In this document: positions 1 through 8,077 of the stretch, piece by piece | Numbering within the stretch: position 1 is the stretch's first letter | How the letters are laid out: every line of letters begins with the position of its first letter | NCBI RefSeq assembly: GCF_039621805.1 | Contig: NZ_CP155074.1 | Location: 806,001 to 870,000, forward strand | Direction: 5' to 3' | Length of the DNA stretch: 64,000 nt | Source of the DNA: Paraburkholderia sp. PREW-6R | GTDB taxonomy: Bacteria; Pseudomonadota; Gammaproteobacteria; Burkholderiales; Burkholderiaceae | Program-made: the position numbers and the translations under genes | The notes under the pieces: generated by a model | Databases searched by the model: none | Told to the model about the DNA's origin: nothing | What the model saw: the letters and a program-made list of their open reading frames with translations, nothing else

Positions 1-208
1 CAAGCGGCACGCCGCCCAGCAGGATCACGAGCGATGCGACGCTGGCGCTGCCCGCCGAGATGCCGACCGCCGACCACGTGGCGCGCCAGTCGACGCCCGT
101 CCAGTCCGCCGCGCCAAGCTGCGGCACGCTCGCTGCGAACGGCGCGCACAGATAGACGGCCAGCAGCGCGGCCAGCCAGAGCAGCGGTCGCGCGGCAGGA
201 CGGTTCAC
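1..208 (-). CDS. molybdate/tungstate ABC transporter permease, N-terminal part
   Basis: This is the first 69 codons of a membrane permease that continues beyond the left edge of the window. I place the start at a GTG (206-208), because the frame is closed by a stop about 40 bases further upstream and no ATG precedes the first hydrophobic segment. After a short basic N-terminus (NRPAARP) comes a membrane span (LLWLAALLAVYLCAPFAA), then a polar stretch with two WR/WT pairs, then the start of a second span (ASVASLVILLGG). That is the usual opening of ModB/WtpB-type inner-membrane subunits. It lies about 50 bases downstream of the binding-protein gene on the same strand, so one transcript is likely. 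The ATPase subunit is not in view. The family call rests mainly on this context. Confidence 0.7.
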   Translation of the reverse strand, partial: MNRPAARPLLWLAALLAVYLCAPFAASVPQLGAADWTGVDWRATWSAVGISAGSASVASLVILLGGVPL

Positions 209-256
209 CGGGTTGGCGAGGCTGTTCGAGGAATTCGCGATGTTCGTTATCCTGCG

Positions 257-1135
257 TTACTCGTTCGCGGCGTCGATCACGGCCTGCACGGAAGGCGGCA
301 TGGCTTGCACGTTACCTTTCACCGTGGGTTTGACGATACCCACGCCGTGTTGCCTGAGCAGCGCGCGTCCTTGCGCGCTCAACAGGAAGTCGACGAAGCT
401 GCTCGCGCCTGTGCGGTTCGGCGCGTCGTTGAGGATCGTCAGCGTATAGCTTGCCTTGGCCTGCAACTCAGGCGCGGGGCGGATCGCCGGAATCTTCAGG
501 TCCGACGTTTCGGTCGAGTAAAAGAAGCCCGCGTCGAGCTGGCCGGATTGCAGACGGCCCACCAGCGTTTCTTCAGGCAGCACCTGCTCCGGATTGTCCG
601 GCGCGCCGAGTATTTTCTGCGCAAGGTCGGGCTGATGGTAGAGGTCTGCCGCCTTCGTCACCATCTCCACGGTGAACGCGCCCTTCGGATCGAGCTTCGG
701 ATCGGTGCGGCCAATCCGGATGCCCTGTTCCTGCAACACCTGATCCCAGCGTTTGCCCGTGAACTGCGAAGCGAATCGGCTCTGCGCGTTATAGCCGATC
801 ATCAGCGGCGATTCGGCAAAGTTCACGTACCAGCTGACGTGATCGCCATTCGCCTCGCCCATCAGGCTCGTATTGACCTTGGGGCTTGCGCTGATGAACA
901 CATCGCCGCGGCGCAGCTTGCCTTTGATTTCGTTGGCAATCTTGTTCGAGCCCGCCGCATAGCCGCGGAAATGCTGCCCCGTGGCCTTCTCGAACGCCGG
1001 CCCGACGCTGCGCTCCATCAGATTGACGAGCGAGCCGGCATACAGCACGTTGACCGTGTCAGCCTGCGCGAACGCCGGCGCGGCGTTGACGATGCCGGTG
1101 ACGGCCACGAGAGAGGCGAGCAACTTGCGAATCAT
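257..1135 (-). CDS. ABC transporter substrate-binding protein, molybdate/tungstate type (ModA/WtpA-like)
   Basis: A periplasmic binding protein of 292 residues. Residues 1-23 form a Sec signal peptide ending in AFAQA. The mature protein starts with a VNVLYAGSL motif, followed by a GSN triplet and RRGDVFISAS, the anion-contacting pattern of the ModA/WtpA family (PBP type II fold). The start of a permease follows on the same strand, and a ModE-type regulator lies upstream on the other strand. This context favours molybdate or tungstate as the ligand over sulfate. A Mo-box-like palindrome begins 16 bases upstream of the start codon, so molybdenum-dependent repression is likely. ModA and WtpA cannot be separated by eye; the AGSL opening is closer to WtpA. 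Confidence 0.82.
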   Translation of the reverse strand: MIRKLLASLVAVTGIVNAAPAFAQADTVNVLYAGSLVNLMERSVGPAFEKATGQHFRGYAAGSNKIANEIKGKLRRGDVFISASPKVNTSLMGEANGDHVSWYVNFAESPLMIGYNAQSRFASQFTGKRWDQVLQEQGIRIGRTDPKLDPKGAFTVEMVTKAADLYHQPDLAQKILGAPDNPEQVLPEETLVGRLQSGQLDAGFFYSTETSDLKIPAIRPAPELQAKASYTLTILNDAPNRTGASSFVDFLLSAQGRALLRQHGVGIVKPTVKGNVQAMPPSVQAVIDAANE

Positions 1136-1150
1136 GCGATAACCCGGTTT

Positions 1151-1174
1151 CGTTATTAAGAGCGCTATATTACG
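1151..1174 (-). promoter_or_regulatory. Mo-box-like palindrome upstream of the molybdate binding-protein gene
   Basis: A 24-bp site fitting CGNNATAT, eight bases, ATATNNCG, with two mismatches in the left arm (CGTTATTA) and a perfect right arm (ATATTACG). It lies 16-39 bp upstream of the binding-protein ATG, where a repressor would block transcription or initiation. The right-arm 9-mer TATATTACG recurs exactly, inverted, in the 1516-1539 site. It resembles published ModE/Mo-box operators; assignment to the local ModE-like protein is inferred. Confidence 0.6.
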
Positions 1175-1515
1175 ACGTCAGCGCACAATTGTGCGCGGCC
1201 GGCAGTATTGCTGTAAGCCTTGACAGGCGCCGTATGTGCCGATGCGCTGCACAGGCGTCGGTTTGCACTTCATGAGACAGCCACGCCAACTCGCTTGCGA
1301 TCGCTTGCGCATTGCGTTCAGCAGGTCGCGCTTTGTCGCAGTGAAGACCAAAGGCGCATGGAATCTCCCGAGCGGCGCGACCGCGCGCCATCTGTCTTGT
1401 GACGAGGTTCGTCTCCGAATGAATAACGACGCCCCGCGCGCCCTGGCGGAATTCGACGATGTCGGCAGCAATATCGCGCTTATCACGGCGGTCGATGCAA
1501 AAGCCGGTGTCGCAG

Positions 1516-1539
1516 CGTAATATACGCACGAATATAGCG
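1516..1539 (+). promoter_or_regulatory. Mo-box-like palindrome upstream of the ModE-like gene
   Basis: A perfect 24-bp match to CGNNATAT, eight bases, ATATNNCG (arms CGTAATAT and ATATAGCG). It sits about 210 bp before the ModE-like ATG, so it may serve autoregulation or a promoter further out. It shares one arm exactly with the site next to the binding-protein gene. Confidence 0.6.
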
Positions 1540-1750
1540 AGTCGACAAGCCGCCACGGAACCAATGCTGGAGATAACCGCGCATGGATTGTGAGAACGAA
1601 AGTGCGGCGCCCGCCGCGCAGAGCACGCTAATCGGGCGTGGTCCCGAGCCCGGCTGCTCGGTGTGCGGACTCAGGCCGCTCTCTGCCGAATGCAGATGAG
1701 GCCGTCCGGCCAGGATGGCGGCAGCAGGCGGTTCGTGTATCCTTTCGCGC

Positions 1751-2149
1751 ATGGCTGATCATGTAAAAACCAAACCAGCGCCCGCGCCAAAACCTCACAA
1801 GACACGTCCCGAAGTGCGCTTCAGAATGCGCATCCGTCATGGCGACGCGGTCGCGCTCGGTCCGGGCAAAGTCGAACTGCTCGAAGCCATTCGCGAGCAC
1901 GGTTCGATCTCGGCGGCGGCGCGCAGTCTCGACATGTCCTACCGTCGCGCGTGGTTGCTGATCGACGTACTGAACCGCTCGCTCAGGTCACCGGCCACGC
2001 ATTCGGAGCAGGGCGGCCAGAGCGGCGGCGGCTGTTCGCTCACGCCGGTGGGCGAAACGATCATTCGCCTGTATCGCGACGTGGAAATCGAAGCGCAAAA
2101 GAGCTGCGCCAGACAGATTGCCGAACTGATCCGCATGATTCGCGTGTGA
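1751..2149 (+). CDS. ModE-type winged-helix regulator, DNA-binding domain only
   Basis: A 132-residue protein matching the N-terminal winged helix-turn-helix of ModE. Residues around 24-100 read RIRHGDAVALGPGKVELLEAI, then GSISAAARSLDMSYRRAWLL (recognition helix) and a GCSLTPVGE wing, followed by a C-terminal helix that probably dimerises. Full-length ModE has about 260 residues with two molybdate-binding MOP domains; these are absent, and the protein ends naturally with a stop after the dimer helix. How it senses molybdate, if it does, is therefore unclear. The ATG at 1751 is chosen over an upstream frame extension because the extension has no family similarity. It is divergent from the binding-protein gene, and four Mo-box-like sites lie within 2 kb. 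Confidence 0.82.
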   Translation: MADHVKTKPAPAPKPHKTRPEVRFRMRIRHGDAVALGPGKVELLEAIREHGSISAAARSLDMSYRRAWLLIDVLNRSLRSPATHSEQGGQSGGGCSLTPVGETIIRLYRDVEIEAQKSCARQIAELIRMIRV

Positions 2150-2173
2150 TCGCGTGGCGGGAATCGCGACAGG

Positions 2174-3517
2174 TCAGCCATGCCGCAGACAGAATGCGGA
2201 CGCCGGCGGCCGCGTCACTTGCTCCCCCCGCGCAGACGGCAGCCGCGCCATCAGTTCGACGAAGCTCGCCACGCTCGCGGTTCGCAGCGGGTGATAGTCG
2301 ATCTGCTGGCGTTCGCAGACCCGCTTGAGCATGTTCATCGAATCGTGATCGATGCAGTCGACCGGAAACACGACGACATCCGCGCCGGGCAACGCCGCGG
2401 CGAGCAAGCCCTTGCGATCCTCCACGCCGCCGTCGTGCACGATCAGGTCGCCGCCCGCGCTTTGCACGAGCCGCCTGAGTGCGGCATTCGAACCTGGGCG
2501 GCCACCCACATACACGATTCGCTTGCCGCGCACATTCTCCAGACTCGCGCGACGCAAGCCGGAGCCATTCGCTGCATCGACAGTGGCATGTTCGAGCGCG
2601 TCACATTCGCTTTGCACGACACGCAGCAGCGCGAGCGCCTGGTCGCGGCTCCTGCGCAACGCGAGCGCCGCTTCCCGCTCCTCGTGCACGCGCTGTTCAG
2701 CGGCTTCGCGCCGGCTGGTGTGCAGCGCGACACGCTGATCGGCATCGGCAAGCCTGTCACGCAGTTTTTGCAATTCGCTTTCGCCGCTGTTGGCCTCGGC
2801 GGCCGCGGTGCATGTGGTCGCTGCGGCAAGTCTGGCAATCTGCTCGTTGAGCGCGGCGATCGACGCGTCGTGCTGCAAGCTCATTTCCTGCAAACGGCTC
2901 TGCTGCCGCTCGAGCTTATCCCTGAGTACGGCGTTTTCTTCTTCCAGCGCGACCAGCCGGCGAATGTCCGCGCGATTCGCTGCGCCCACTAGATGCGACA
3001 GCATGTGCAGATCGCCGAACGCTTTCTGGCGCACGGGCAGCGTGGCATGCGGATGCGTCATCAATGCCCAGTACGCGGGCGGAATGTCGCCGCTTTTCAG
3101 CGCTTCGTCCCACAGCGTCAGCAGTTCGACGTCATCGGCGGCCTTGTCGAAGCGGCGCATCGCGCCCGCATAGCGCTCGTCGAGCAACTTGTGCAGCGCC
3201 CTGGCGGCTGCGCCGCCTTCAATCGCTAACTCCACCGCGCAATGGTGAATGTCCTGATCGCTTGCGTCGCGCCGATCGAGCGTCGTGAACTTCGGCACGA
3301 GCCTGCGCAATTCGTGCGTGCTCAAACACGTGCCGATGATCGAGCAGTGCAGATGACTGTCGAGTTCAGCAAGGCGCGCGCGACGTTTGCCAGGTGGACG
3401 CGACCCGTCGGCTGGTGCGCAACACGCGTTTGCGGCGCGGAGGCCGGTGCCGGCGAGTTCGTCGTCGGAGAGTTTCAGGCGCGCAGGCTGTGCAAGACGG
3501 AATGGCGGCGTGTGCAT
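2174..3517 (-). CDS. DUF2325 domain protein with Cys/His-rich N-terminus and coiled coil
   Basis: A 447-residue protein of unknown function. The N-terminal third is rich in Cys and His (DSHLHCSIIGTCLSTHELR, DIHHCAVEL, MTHPHATLP, HMLSHLVG), suggesting metal or redox chemistry. A long charged coiled coil follows at about residues 190-320. The last ~110 residues form the DUF2325 Rossmann-like domain (RIVYVGGRPGSNAALRRLV, then VFPVDCIDHDSMNMLKRVC). The first in-frame start is a TTG at 3556; I prefer the ATG 13 codons later, although neither has a strong ribosome binding site. The gene faces the ModE-like gene tail to tail, and two perfect Mo-box-like sites lie upstream, so molybdenum-linked regulation is likely. 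Function cannot be assigned. Confidence 0.8.
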   Translation of the reverse strand: MHTPPFRLAQPARLKLSDDELAGTGLRAANACCAPADGSRPPGKRRARLAELDSHLHCSIIGTCLSTHELRRLVPKFTTLDRRDASDQDIHHCAVELAIEGGAAARALHKLLDERYAGAMRRFDKAADDVELLTLWDEALKSGDIPPAYWALMTHPHATLPVRQKAFGDLHMLSHLVGAANRADIRRLVALEEENAVLRDKLERQQSRLQEMSLQHDASIAALNEQIARLAAATTCTAAAEANSGESELQKLRDRLADADQRVALHTSRREAAEQRVHEEREAALALRRSRDQALALLRVVQSECDALEHATVDAANGSGLRRASLENVRGKRIVYVGGRPGSNAALRRLVQSAGGDLIVHDGGVEDRKGLLAAALPGADVVVFPVDCIDHDSMNMLKRVCERQQIDYHPLRTASVASFVELMARLPSARGEQVTRPPASAFCLRHG

Positions 3518-3613
3518 GACTTGTTTGGTGTCCGGTTCGTAGTCGGGGCGGATCAATGCGAGTGCACTGCGCGCTCGTCGCGTTGGCCGCGCTTAACGTC
3601 GACGGCCGCGCTT

Positions 3614-3637
3614 CGATATATATCCACGGATATAACG
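3614..3637 (-). promoter_or_regulatory. Mo-box-like palindrome, DUF2325 promoter region
   Basis: A perfect match to CGNNATAT, eight bases, ATATNNCG (arms CGATATAT and ATATAACG). It is 97 bp upstream of the chosen DUF2325 start, or 58 bp from the alternative TTG. The TATATATC run on the minus strand could be the -10 element itself, which would make this a repressor site. Confidence 0.6.
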
Positions 3638-3762
3638 GTGGGCGCGCGCGGATGGTCTTGATGAGCGTCGGCATGATCCGGATCTGATCGCCCGAAAGGG
3701 CCAAGGCGGCGCAGCGCGTGTCGCACGCCGACCAACAGGCGAGCGCGCTTCACGATGCGTAC

Positions 3763-3786
3763 CGTCATATTCAACAGGATATAACG
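3763..3786. promoter_or_regulatory. second Mo-box-like palindrome in the same spacer
   Basis: A perfect match to CGNNATAT, eight bases, ATATNNCG (arms CGTCATAT and ATATAACG). Its right-hand 9-mer GATATAACG is identical to that of the 3614-3637 site. It lies 340 bp before the prolyl 4-hydroxylase start, so it could act on either neighbour or on an unseen small transcript. Confidence 0.55.
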
Positions 3787-4126
3787 AAAGGAGCCGCGAG
3801 TGTTGACCACGACGCGTGAAGCGCAAGGTGCGGTGTTCACGCTTACAATCTTTTGCGAGCGACATCGATGACACGGCAAGCACGCGAGAACAAGGCGCCG
3901 TTCCACCAGGCGACTGATCGGGCGTTGCTGATTCGCATGCCAGCAGCGTGACGCCGCGACGCGTGACGCGCGATATGCCGGGGCGGAAGCCGAACCATTC
4001 ATCTGCGCGGGTGCGTTACTTGGGTTCGGTGTCGCGTCCGGGAGCGCCCGGCACGCGTGGGCCCCGCTTGCTGTTATACCGTCAGTTGATGCAGTATTTT
4101 CCCGACGCCCGAGAAAGAGGACCGTT

Positions 4127-5020
4127 ATGCCAGTAGTCGATCCCGCATGGGAGGAATGGCTCAGCAGCAATGCCGCGCGCGGCTGCACGATGGATTCAAT
4201 GATCGACGCGATGGTTCAGGCCGGCTTCGCGGGCGAAGCGGCGCGCGAAGCCGTCGGCCGGGCTTTTGGATTGGCTACTGCGGGCGCGGCGAACGCGTCG
4301 TCGGCGAGCGGCGCGCCCGTTGCGTCTGAAGCGCGTGTCGCACGGAGCGAGCCCCGCCTTTACGAATACGACGACATGCCGGTTGCAAGCGGCAACGTGA
4401 TCCGCGCGCAGGATCGAGACGTCCGCGTGATGATGCGCTGCGCCAGGCCGCAGATCATCGTCTTCGCGGATGTTCTGTCACACGACGAGTGTGACGAGAT
4501 GATCGAACGCTCGCGGCATCGGCTTAAACGGTCTACCACAGTGAATCCGGCCACCGGCAAGGAGGACGTGATCCGCAATCGCACCAGCGAAGGGGTCTGG
4601 TATCAGCGGGGCGAAGATCCGTTCATCGAGCGCCTCGACAAACGCATTTCCAGCCTGATGAACTGGCCAGTCGAAAACGGTGAGGGGCTGCAGATCCTGC
4701 ACTACGGCACCGCCGGCGAATATCGTCCGCATTTCGATTACTTTCCGCCGGATCAGCCGGGCAGTGCCGTGCATACCGCGCGGGGCGGTCAGCGTGTGGC
4801 GACGCTCGTCATCTATCTGAACGATGTGCCCGACGGCGGCGAGACGATTTTTCCGGACGCGGGTCTGTCGGTCGCCGCGCAAAAGGGCGGCGCGGTGTAT
4901 TTCCGCTACATGAACGGCCAGCGGCAGCTCGATCCGCTGACTTTGCACGGCGGCGCGCCGGTGCTCGGTGGCGACAAGTGGATCATGACGAAGTGGATGC
5001 GCGAACGCGCATACGGATAA
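4127..5020 (+). CDS. prolyl 4-hydroxylase-like 2-oxoglutarate/Fe(II) dioxygenase
   Basis: A 297-residue protein. The N-terminal ~100 residues are variable, with a small helical section; the C-terminal ~190 form the P4H alpha-subunit-like double-stranded beta helix. The iron triad is visible as His202-x-Asp204 (YRPHFDYF) and His274 (LTLHGGAPV), and a Lys about ten residues later (KWIMTK) should bind 2-oxoglutarate. The RTSEGVWYQRGED segment is also typical. The start is supported by AGAGGA six bases upstream of the ATG. Bacterial members hydroxylate prolines in proteins such as EF-Tu or in peptides; the substrate here is unknown. It is a single gene, transcribed away from the DUF2325 gene. Confidence 0.85.
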   Translation: MPVVDPAWEEWLSSNAARGCTMDSMIDAMVQAGFAGEAAREAVGRAFGLATAGAANASSASGAPVASEARVARSEPRLYEYDDMPVASGNVIRAQDRDVRVMMRCARPQIIVFADVLSHDECDEMIERSRHRLKRSTTVNPATGKEDVIRNRTSEGVWYQRGEDPFIERLDKRISSLMNWPVENGEGLQILHYGTAGEYRPHFDYFPPDQPGSAVHTARGGQRVATLVIYLNDVPDGGETIFPDAGLSVAAQKGGAVYFRYMNGQRQLDPLTLHGGAPVLGGDKWIMTKWMRERAYG

Positions 5021-5169
5021 GGTCGCGCCGTGGGCGTGTGCGGCAGCCAGCCAGGCGCCGCGCGAGGCACGCCGATGACAGGCCGGCGGTTCGATGCCGT
5101 CTGGCCGACGTCGCTTAACGTCGGTCCGAGTGCGCCGGTGCTGCCGGGGTTATCTGGACCGGCGTCCGG

Positions 5170-6609
5170 CTAGCCTTTCGCCGGTCCTTCGCTGCCGCGC
5201 GAGCCGCCGCCGATGCTCTGTCCCGCGTCGCGTGCAAGCCCCATGTAGCCGGTCACCGAAACGAGCGTCAGCACGCCGGCCAGCAGGAACGCGAGCCGAA
5301 AGTCGTCGAGCGTGAACACGCGGCCCGTGGTCTCGCCGTTGAAGAACGCGGCCGCGCGCAGCGACACCGCGCCGAATGCGATGCCCAGACCGATCGTCAT
5401 CTGCGCGGCCGCGCTCCACAGCGTACTGGCCGCGCTCATTTGCGGCTGCGCGACGTCGGCGTAGGCGAGGGTGGCGAGCGTGGAGAACTGCATCGAACGC
5501 GCCACGCCGTACATGAACACGACGAAGAGCACGAGTGCGAGTGGCACATTCGGCGTCAACAGCCCGCATGCGACGATAAAAATGCCGGCGACCGTCACGT
5601 CGACGATCGACACCATACGGAAGCCGTAACGTTGCAGGATGCGCGTGGTCAGCGCCTTCATGCCGAGATTGCCCAGCGCGCTTGCGAGCAGCAGCAGGCC
5701 GGATTTGAACGCCGACAGGCCGAAGCCCACCTGAAACAGCAGCGGCATCAGATACGGCACCGCGCCTATACCGATACGGGTGAACGAACCCGTCACCACC
5801 GTCACCGAGAAGGTGGGAATCTTGAGTGTCGAGACGTCGATCAGCGGATGCGGATGGCGCTTCGCATGCTGGAAAGCCACCACGCCCATCAGCAGGCCGC
5901 CCACGATCACCGCGCCGGCGATCCACGGGTTCTCGCCGGGCTGGCTCGCGAGCTCGGCGCCGTACAGGATCGCGGTGAGCGTCGTGCCGCTGAGCAGCAG
6001 GCCGACCACGTCGAGCGGCTTGCGCTCGGCGCCGCGCAGGTTCGGCACGATGGCGAGCGCCACGGCCATGGCGGCAAGACCGAACGGCACGTTGAGCAGG
6101 AAGATCCAGCGCCACGACGCGTAAGTGGTGATGAAGCCGCCGATCGGCGGTCCGACGACCGGCGCGGCGATCGCCGGCCACGTGATCGTGGAGATCGCCT
6201 GCATCATCCGGCTCTTTTCGGTACTGCGCACGACGATCAGACGTCCGACGGGCACCATCATCGCGCCGCCCAGCCCTTGCAACAGCCGCGCGGCGGTGAA
6301 TTCAGCGACGTTCTGCGACAGACCGCACAACACGGAGGCCACCGTGAACACGCCGATTGCGGTGAAGAACACGCTGCGCGAACCGCAGCGGTCGGCGACC
6401 CAGCCGCTCGCCGGAATGAAAATGGCGAGCGCCAGCATGTAGGCGGTCATCCCGAGGCTCAGGCTGTTCGGGCCGACGCCGAACGAGTGCGCCATTTGCG
6501 GCAGCGCCGTGGCGATCACCGTGGTGTCGAGATACTCCATGAAGAACGTCGCCGCGACAATGTAGGGCAGCCAGGCGGCGTACGCGTTGCGGCTCGGGCT
6601 ATCGCTCAT
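5170..6609 (-). CDS. MFS multidrug exporter, DHA2 (EmrB/QacA) family
   Basis: A 479-residue inner-membrane transporter of the 14-helix drug:proton antiporter group. The first helix carries MEYLDTTVIATALPQMA, the D-T-T-V-I-A-T-A-L-P signature of DHA2 proteins, followed by ADRCGSRSVF (motif A) and GLGGAMMVPVGRLIV (motif B region with its arginine). An ATG 22 codons into the longest frame is chosen because a GAGG lies ten bases upstream of it and the family signature begins soon after. It likely exports hydrophobic toxic compounds; no membrane-fusion partner is adjacent. The C-terminal tail is short and glycine/serine-rich. Confidence 0.85.
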   Translation of the reverse strand: MSDSPSRNAYAAWLPYIVAATFFMEYLDTTVIATALPQMAHSFGVGPNSLSLGMTAYMLALAIFIPASGWVADRCGSRSVFFTAIGVFTVASVLCGLSQNVAEFTAARLLQGLGGAMMVPVGRLIVVRSTEKSRMMQAISTITWPAIAAPVVGPPIGGFITTYASWRWIFLLNVPFGLAAMAVALAIVPNLRGAERKPLDVVGLLLSGTTLTAILYGAELASQPGENPWIAGAVIVGGLLMGVVAFQHAKRHPHPLIDVSTLKIPTFSVTVVTGSFTRIGIGAVPYLMPLLFQVGFGLSAFKSGLLLLASALGNLGMKALTTRILQRYGFRMVSIVDVTVAGIFIVACGLLTPNVPLALVLFVVFMYGVARSMQFSTLATLAYADVAQPQMSAASTLWSAAAQMTIGLGIAFGAVSLRAAAFFNGETTGRVFTLDDFRLAFLLAGVLTLVSVTGYMGLARDAGQSIGGGSRGSEGPAKG

Positions 6610-7038
6610 CGTTGCGGCCTCGCTGCGCCGGTTGCCGTCGTCGCGGACAGCGACTGAGATGCGCGAGGTTCGCACGCTCCGTGAGGTCCCCGTGATCCCT
6701 TTACTCGCGTTGATCCGCCTGACTGGCGAAGCGGGCGCGACGCGGCAAACACCGTGCGCACCAGGAGCGATGCCCGCGACTCACGCGGACAGATACGTCG
6801 AGCAAGCGGAAAGCATCCGCGCGAGGAACTGAGCGTCATTCTTGCGACAGCCTTTTGAAAACGGTTCGCGGCGCCCGGCAATGTCGACGCGCGAGACAGA
6901 AATGCGGCCGTCCGAATGGCCGCCGGTCCTGAATCCTAACGCAATCAATCGCGCCATACCCGCAGCACACGCAATGAACCGGCGGCTGCCGCTCACGCTT
7001 GATGACGCGCGCAGGGTCACGTGCGCGCAGTGCAGCGC
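6610..7038. other. 429-bp spacer between lyase and MFS genes
   Basis: I see no gene, RNA or clear operator here. Small frames on both strands are arginine/serine-rich shadows of GC-rich sequence. It should contain the promoter of the downstream minus-strand MFS gene, but no convincing -35/-10 pair stands out. Confidence 0.4.
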
Positions 7039-7920
7039 TCAGTCCTTTGCTGCGTACTCGCGGTCGAGCTTGTCGTATAGCGGTTTGTTGACGAGGCGCT
7101 GGCGTTCGCTGAACGGCGCGACCAGGGTGGCGTCCTCGTCGAGGCGGCCATTGCTTTTCAGCGTGCCGAGCGCGCGCTGCATGCCGAGCACCGCCCCCTG
7201 CAGCGCGGCATTCGCGTACAGGACGATTCCGTAGCCCAGTCCGGCGAGCGCCTCGCGTGACTGCACGGGCGTTTTGCCGCCAATCACGATGTTGATGAGT
7301 TGCGGCGTGTCGAACAGCGAGGGCAGACGTTCGATGTCGGCGAGCGATTCCGTGGCCTCGATGAACAGCACGTCCGCACCGGCTTCGATGAAACGGTGGC
7401 CGCGCTCGATCGCATCCTCGATGCCATGAACCGCGGCCGCGTCCGTACGGGCCATGATCTGCAGGTTGCCGTCTTCGCGGGCGTCGACGGCCGCGCGGAT
7501 CTTGCCCACCATCTCGCTTGCGCTGACCACTTCCTTGCCGGAGAAATGGCCGCACTTCTTCGGCATGATCTGGTCTTCGAACTGGATCATGTCGGCGCCG
7601 CTGCGCTCCAGCACGCGCACCGTCTGGCGCACGTTCAAAGCGTTGCCGAAGCCGGTGTCGGCATCGACGATCAGCGGCAGCGCGACCGCGTCGCGAATCC
7701 GCGCGGTGTGCTCGGCGACTTCGGCAAGACCAATGAACCCTAGATCGGGCAGACCGAGCGACATATTGGTCACACCGGCGCCAGTGATATAGATCGCCTC
7801 GAAACCGGCGTCTTCGATCACGCGTGCGCTCATGGCGTTAAAGGCGCCCGGCACGAGCAAGCCCCGGCGTTCGTTGACTTTGGCGCGGAAAGCGGCGCGG
7901 CGTGCAGCAGTGGTGCTCAT
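7039..7920 (-). CDS. isocitrate lyase/PEP mutase superfamily enzyme
   Basis: A 293-residue TIM-barrel enzyme. It shows GAFNAMSARVIEDAGFEAIYITG near the N-terminus, DADTGFGN for the metal-binding acidic residues, and FEDQIMPKKCGHFSGKEV, where KKCGH supplies the catalytic-loop cysteine of carbon-carbon lyases. This argues for a lyase (2-methylisocitrate-lyase-like) or oxaloacetate decarboxylase rather than a phosphonomutase. The ATG at 7920 has GGAGA nine bases upstream. Expression probably depends on sigma-54: a -24/-12 element lies 57 bp upstream, and a PrpR-like activator is divergently encoded. Unlike classic prp operons, no methylcitrate synthase or aconitase gene follows, so the exact substrate is uncertain. 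Confidence 0.83.
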   Translation of the reverse strand: MSTTAARRAAFRAKVNERRGLLVPGAFNAMSARVIEDAGFEAIYITGAGVTNMSLGLPDLGFIGLAEVAEHTARIRDAVALPLIVDADTGFGNALNVRQTVRVLERSGADMIQFEDQIMPKKCGHFSGKEVVSASEMVGKIRAAVDAREDGNLQIMARTDAAAVHGIEDAIERGHRFIEAGADVLFIEATESLADIERLPSLFDTPQLINIVIGGKTPVQSREALAGLGYGIVLYANAALQGAVLGMQRALGTLKSNGRLDEDATLVAPFSERQRLVNKPLYDKLDREYAAKD

Positions 7921-7976
7921 GATCGGGTGTCTCCGGTTAGATGAAGCGGGTAGTAGCAATGGATGCGCTGCCATTT

Positions 7977-7993
7977 TTGCAGGAACCATGCCA
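7977..7993 (-). promoter_or_regulatory. sigma-54 (-24/-12) promoter of the lyase gene
   Basis: On the minus strand the sequence reads TGGCATG, four bases, CTGCA. The invariant GG and GC are separated by exactly ten bases, against the consensus TGGCACG-N4-TTGCA. The predicted transcription start is about 47 bases before the lyase ATG. A sigma-54 activator gene starts 140 bp away in the opposite direction. Confidence 0.72.
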
Positions 7994-8077
7994 TCGTGCG
8001 TCAGGGCTTTTCTCCACCGATAAAGCTGCAATACGGACAGTTTGGCTGGATGGCAGCGCATGGCACAATGAACGCGT

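Larger units (their letters stand above)
1136..1750. other. 615-bp divergent intergenic region between binding protein and ModE-like gene
   Basis: No convincing gene is present. Open frames on both strands up to 128 codons lack family features and plausible ribosome binding sites. The region holds two 24-bp Mo-box-like palindromes, one next to the binding-protein start (1151-1174) and one about 210 bp before the ModE-like start (1516-1539). The distance between the divergent genes is large for two promoters alone, so a small RNA or leader cannot be excluded. Confidence 0.5.
3518..4126. other. 609-bp intergenic region with two Mo-box-like sites
   Basis: The region separates the divergent DUF2325 and prolyl 4-hydroxylase genes. 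I found no convincing gene; the small open frames are arginine-rich artefacts of high GC. It contains two perfect Mo-box-like palindromes (3614-3637 and 3763-3786), 126 bp apart. The AT-rich patches around them stand out from the GC-rich surroundings and probably contain the promoters. Confidence 0.5.

Noticed and set aside
1170..1556. Two overlapping 128-codon minus-strand frames in the binding-protein/ModE spacer
   Set aside because: No ribosome binding site or motif; they run through the Mo-box-like site at 1516-1539.
8061..8076. TGGCACA-N4-ACGCG on the plus strand as a second sigma-54 promoter for the activator
   Set aside because: The -24 part is good, but only GC of the -12 box fits, and the GTTTC repeats would lie downstream of its start site.
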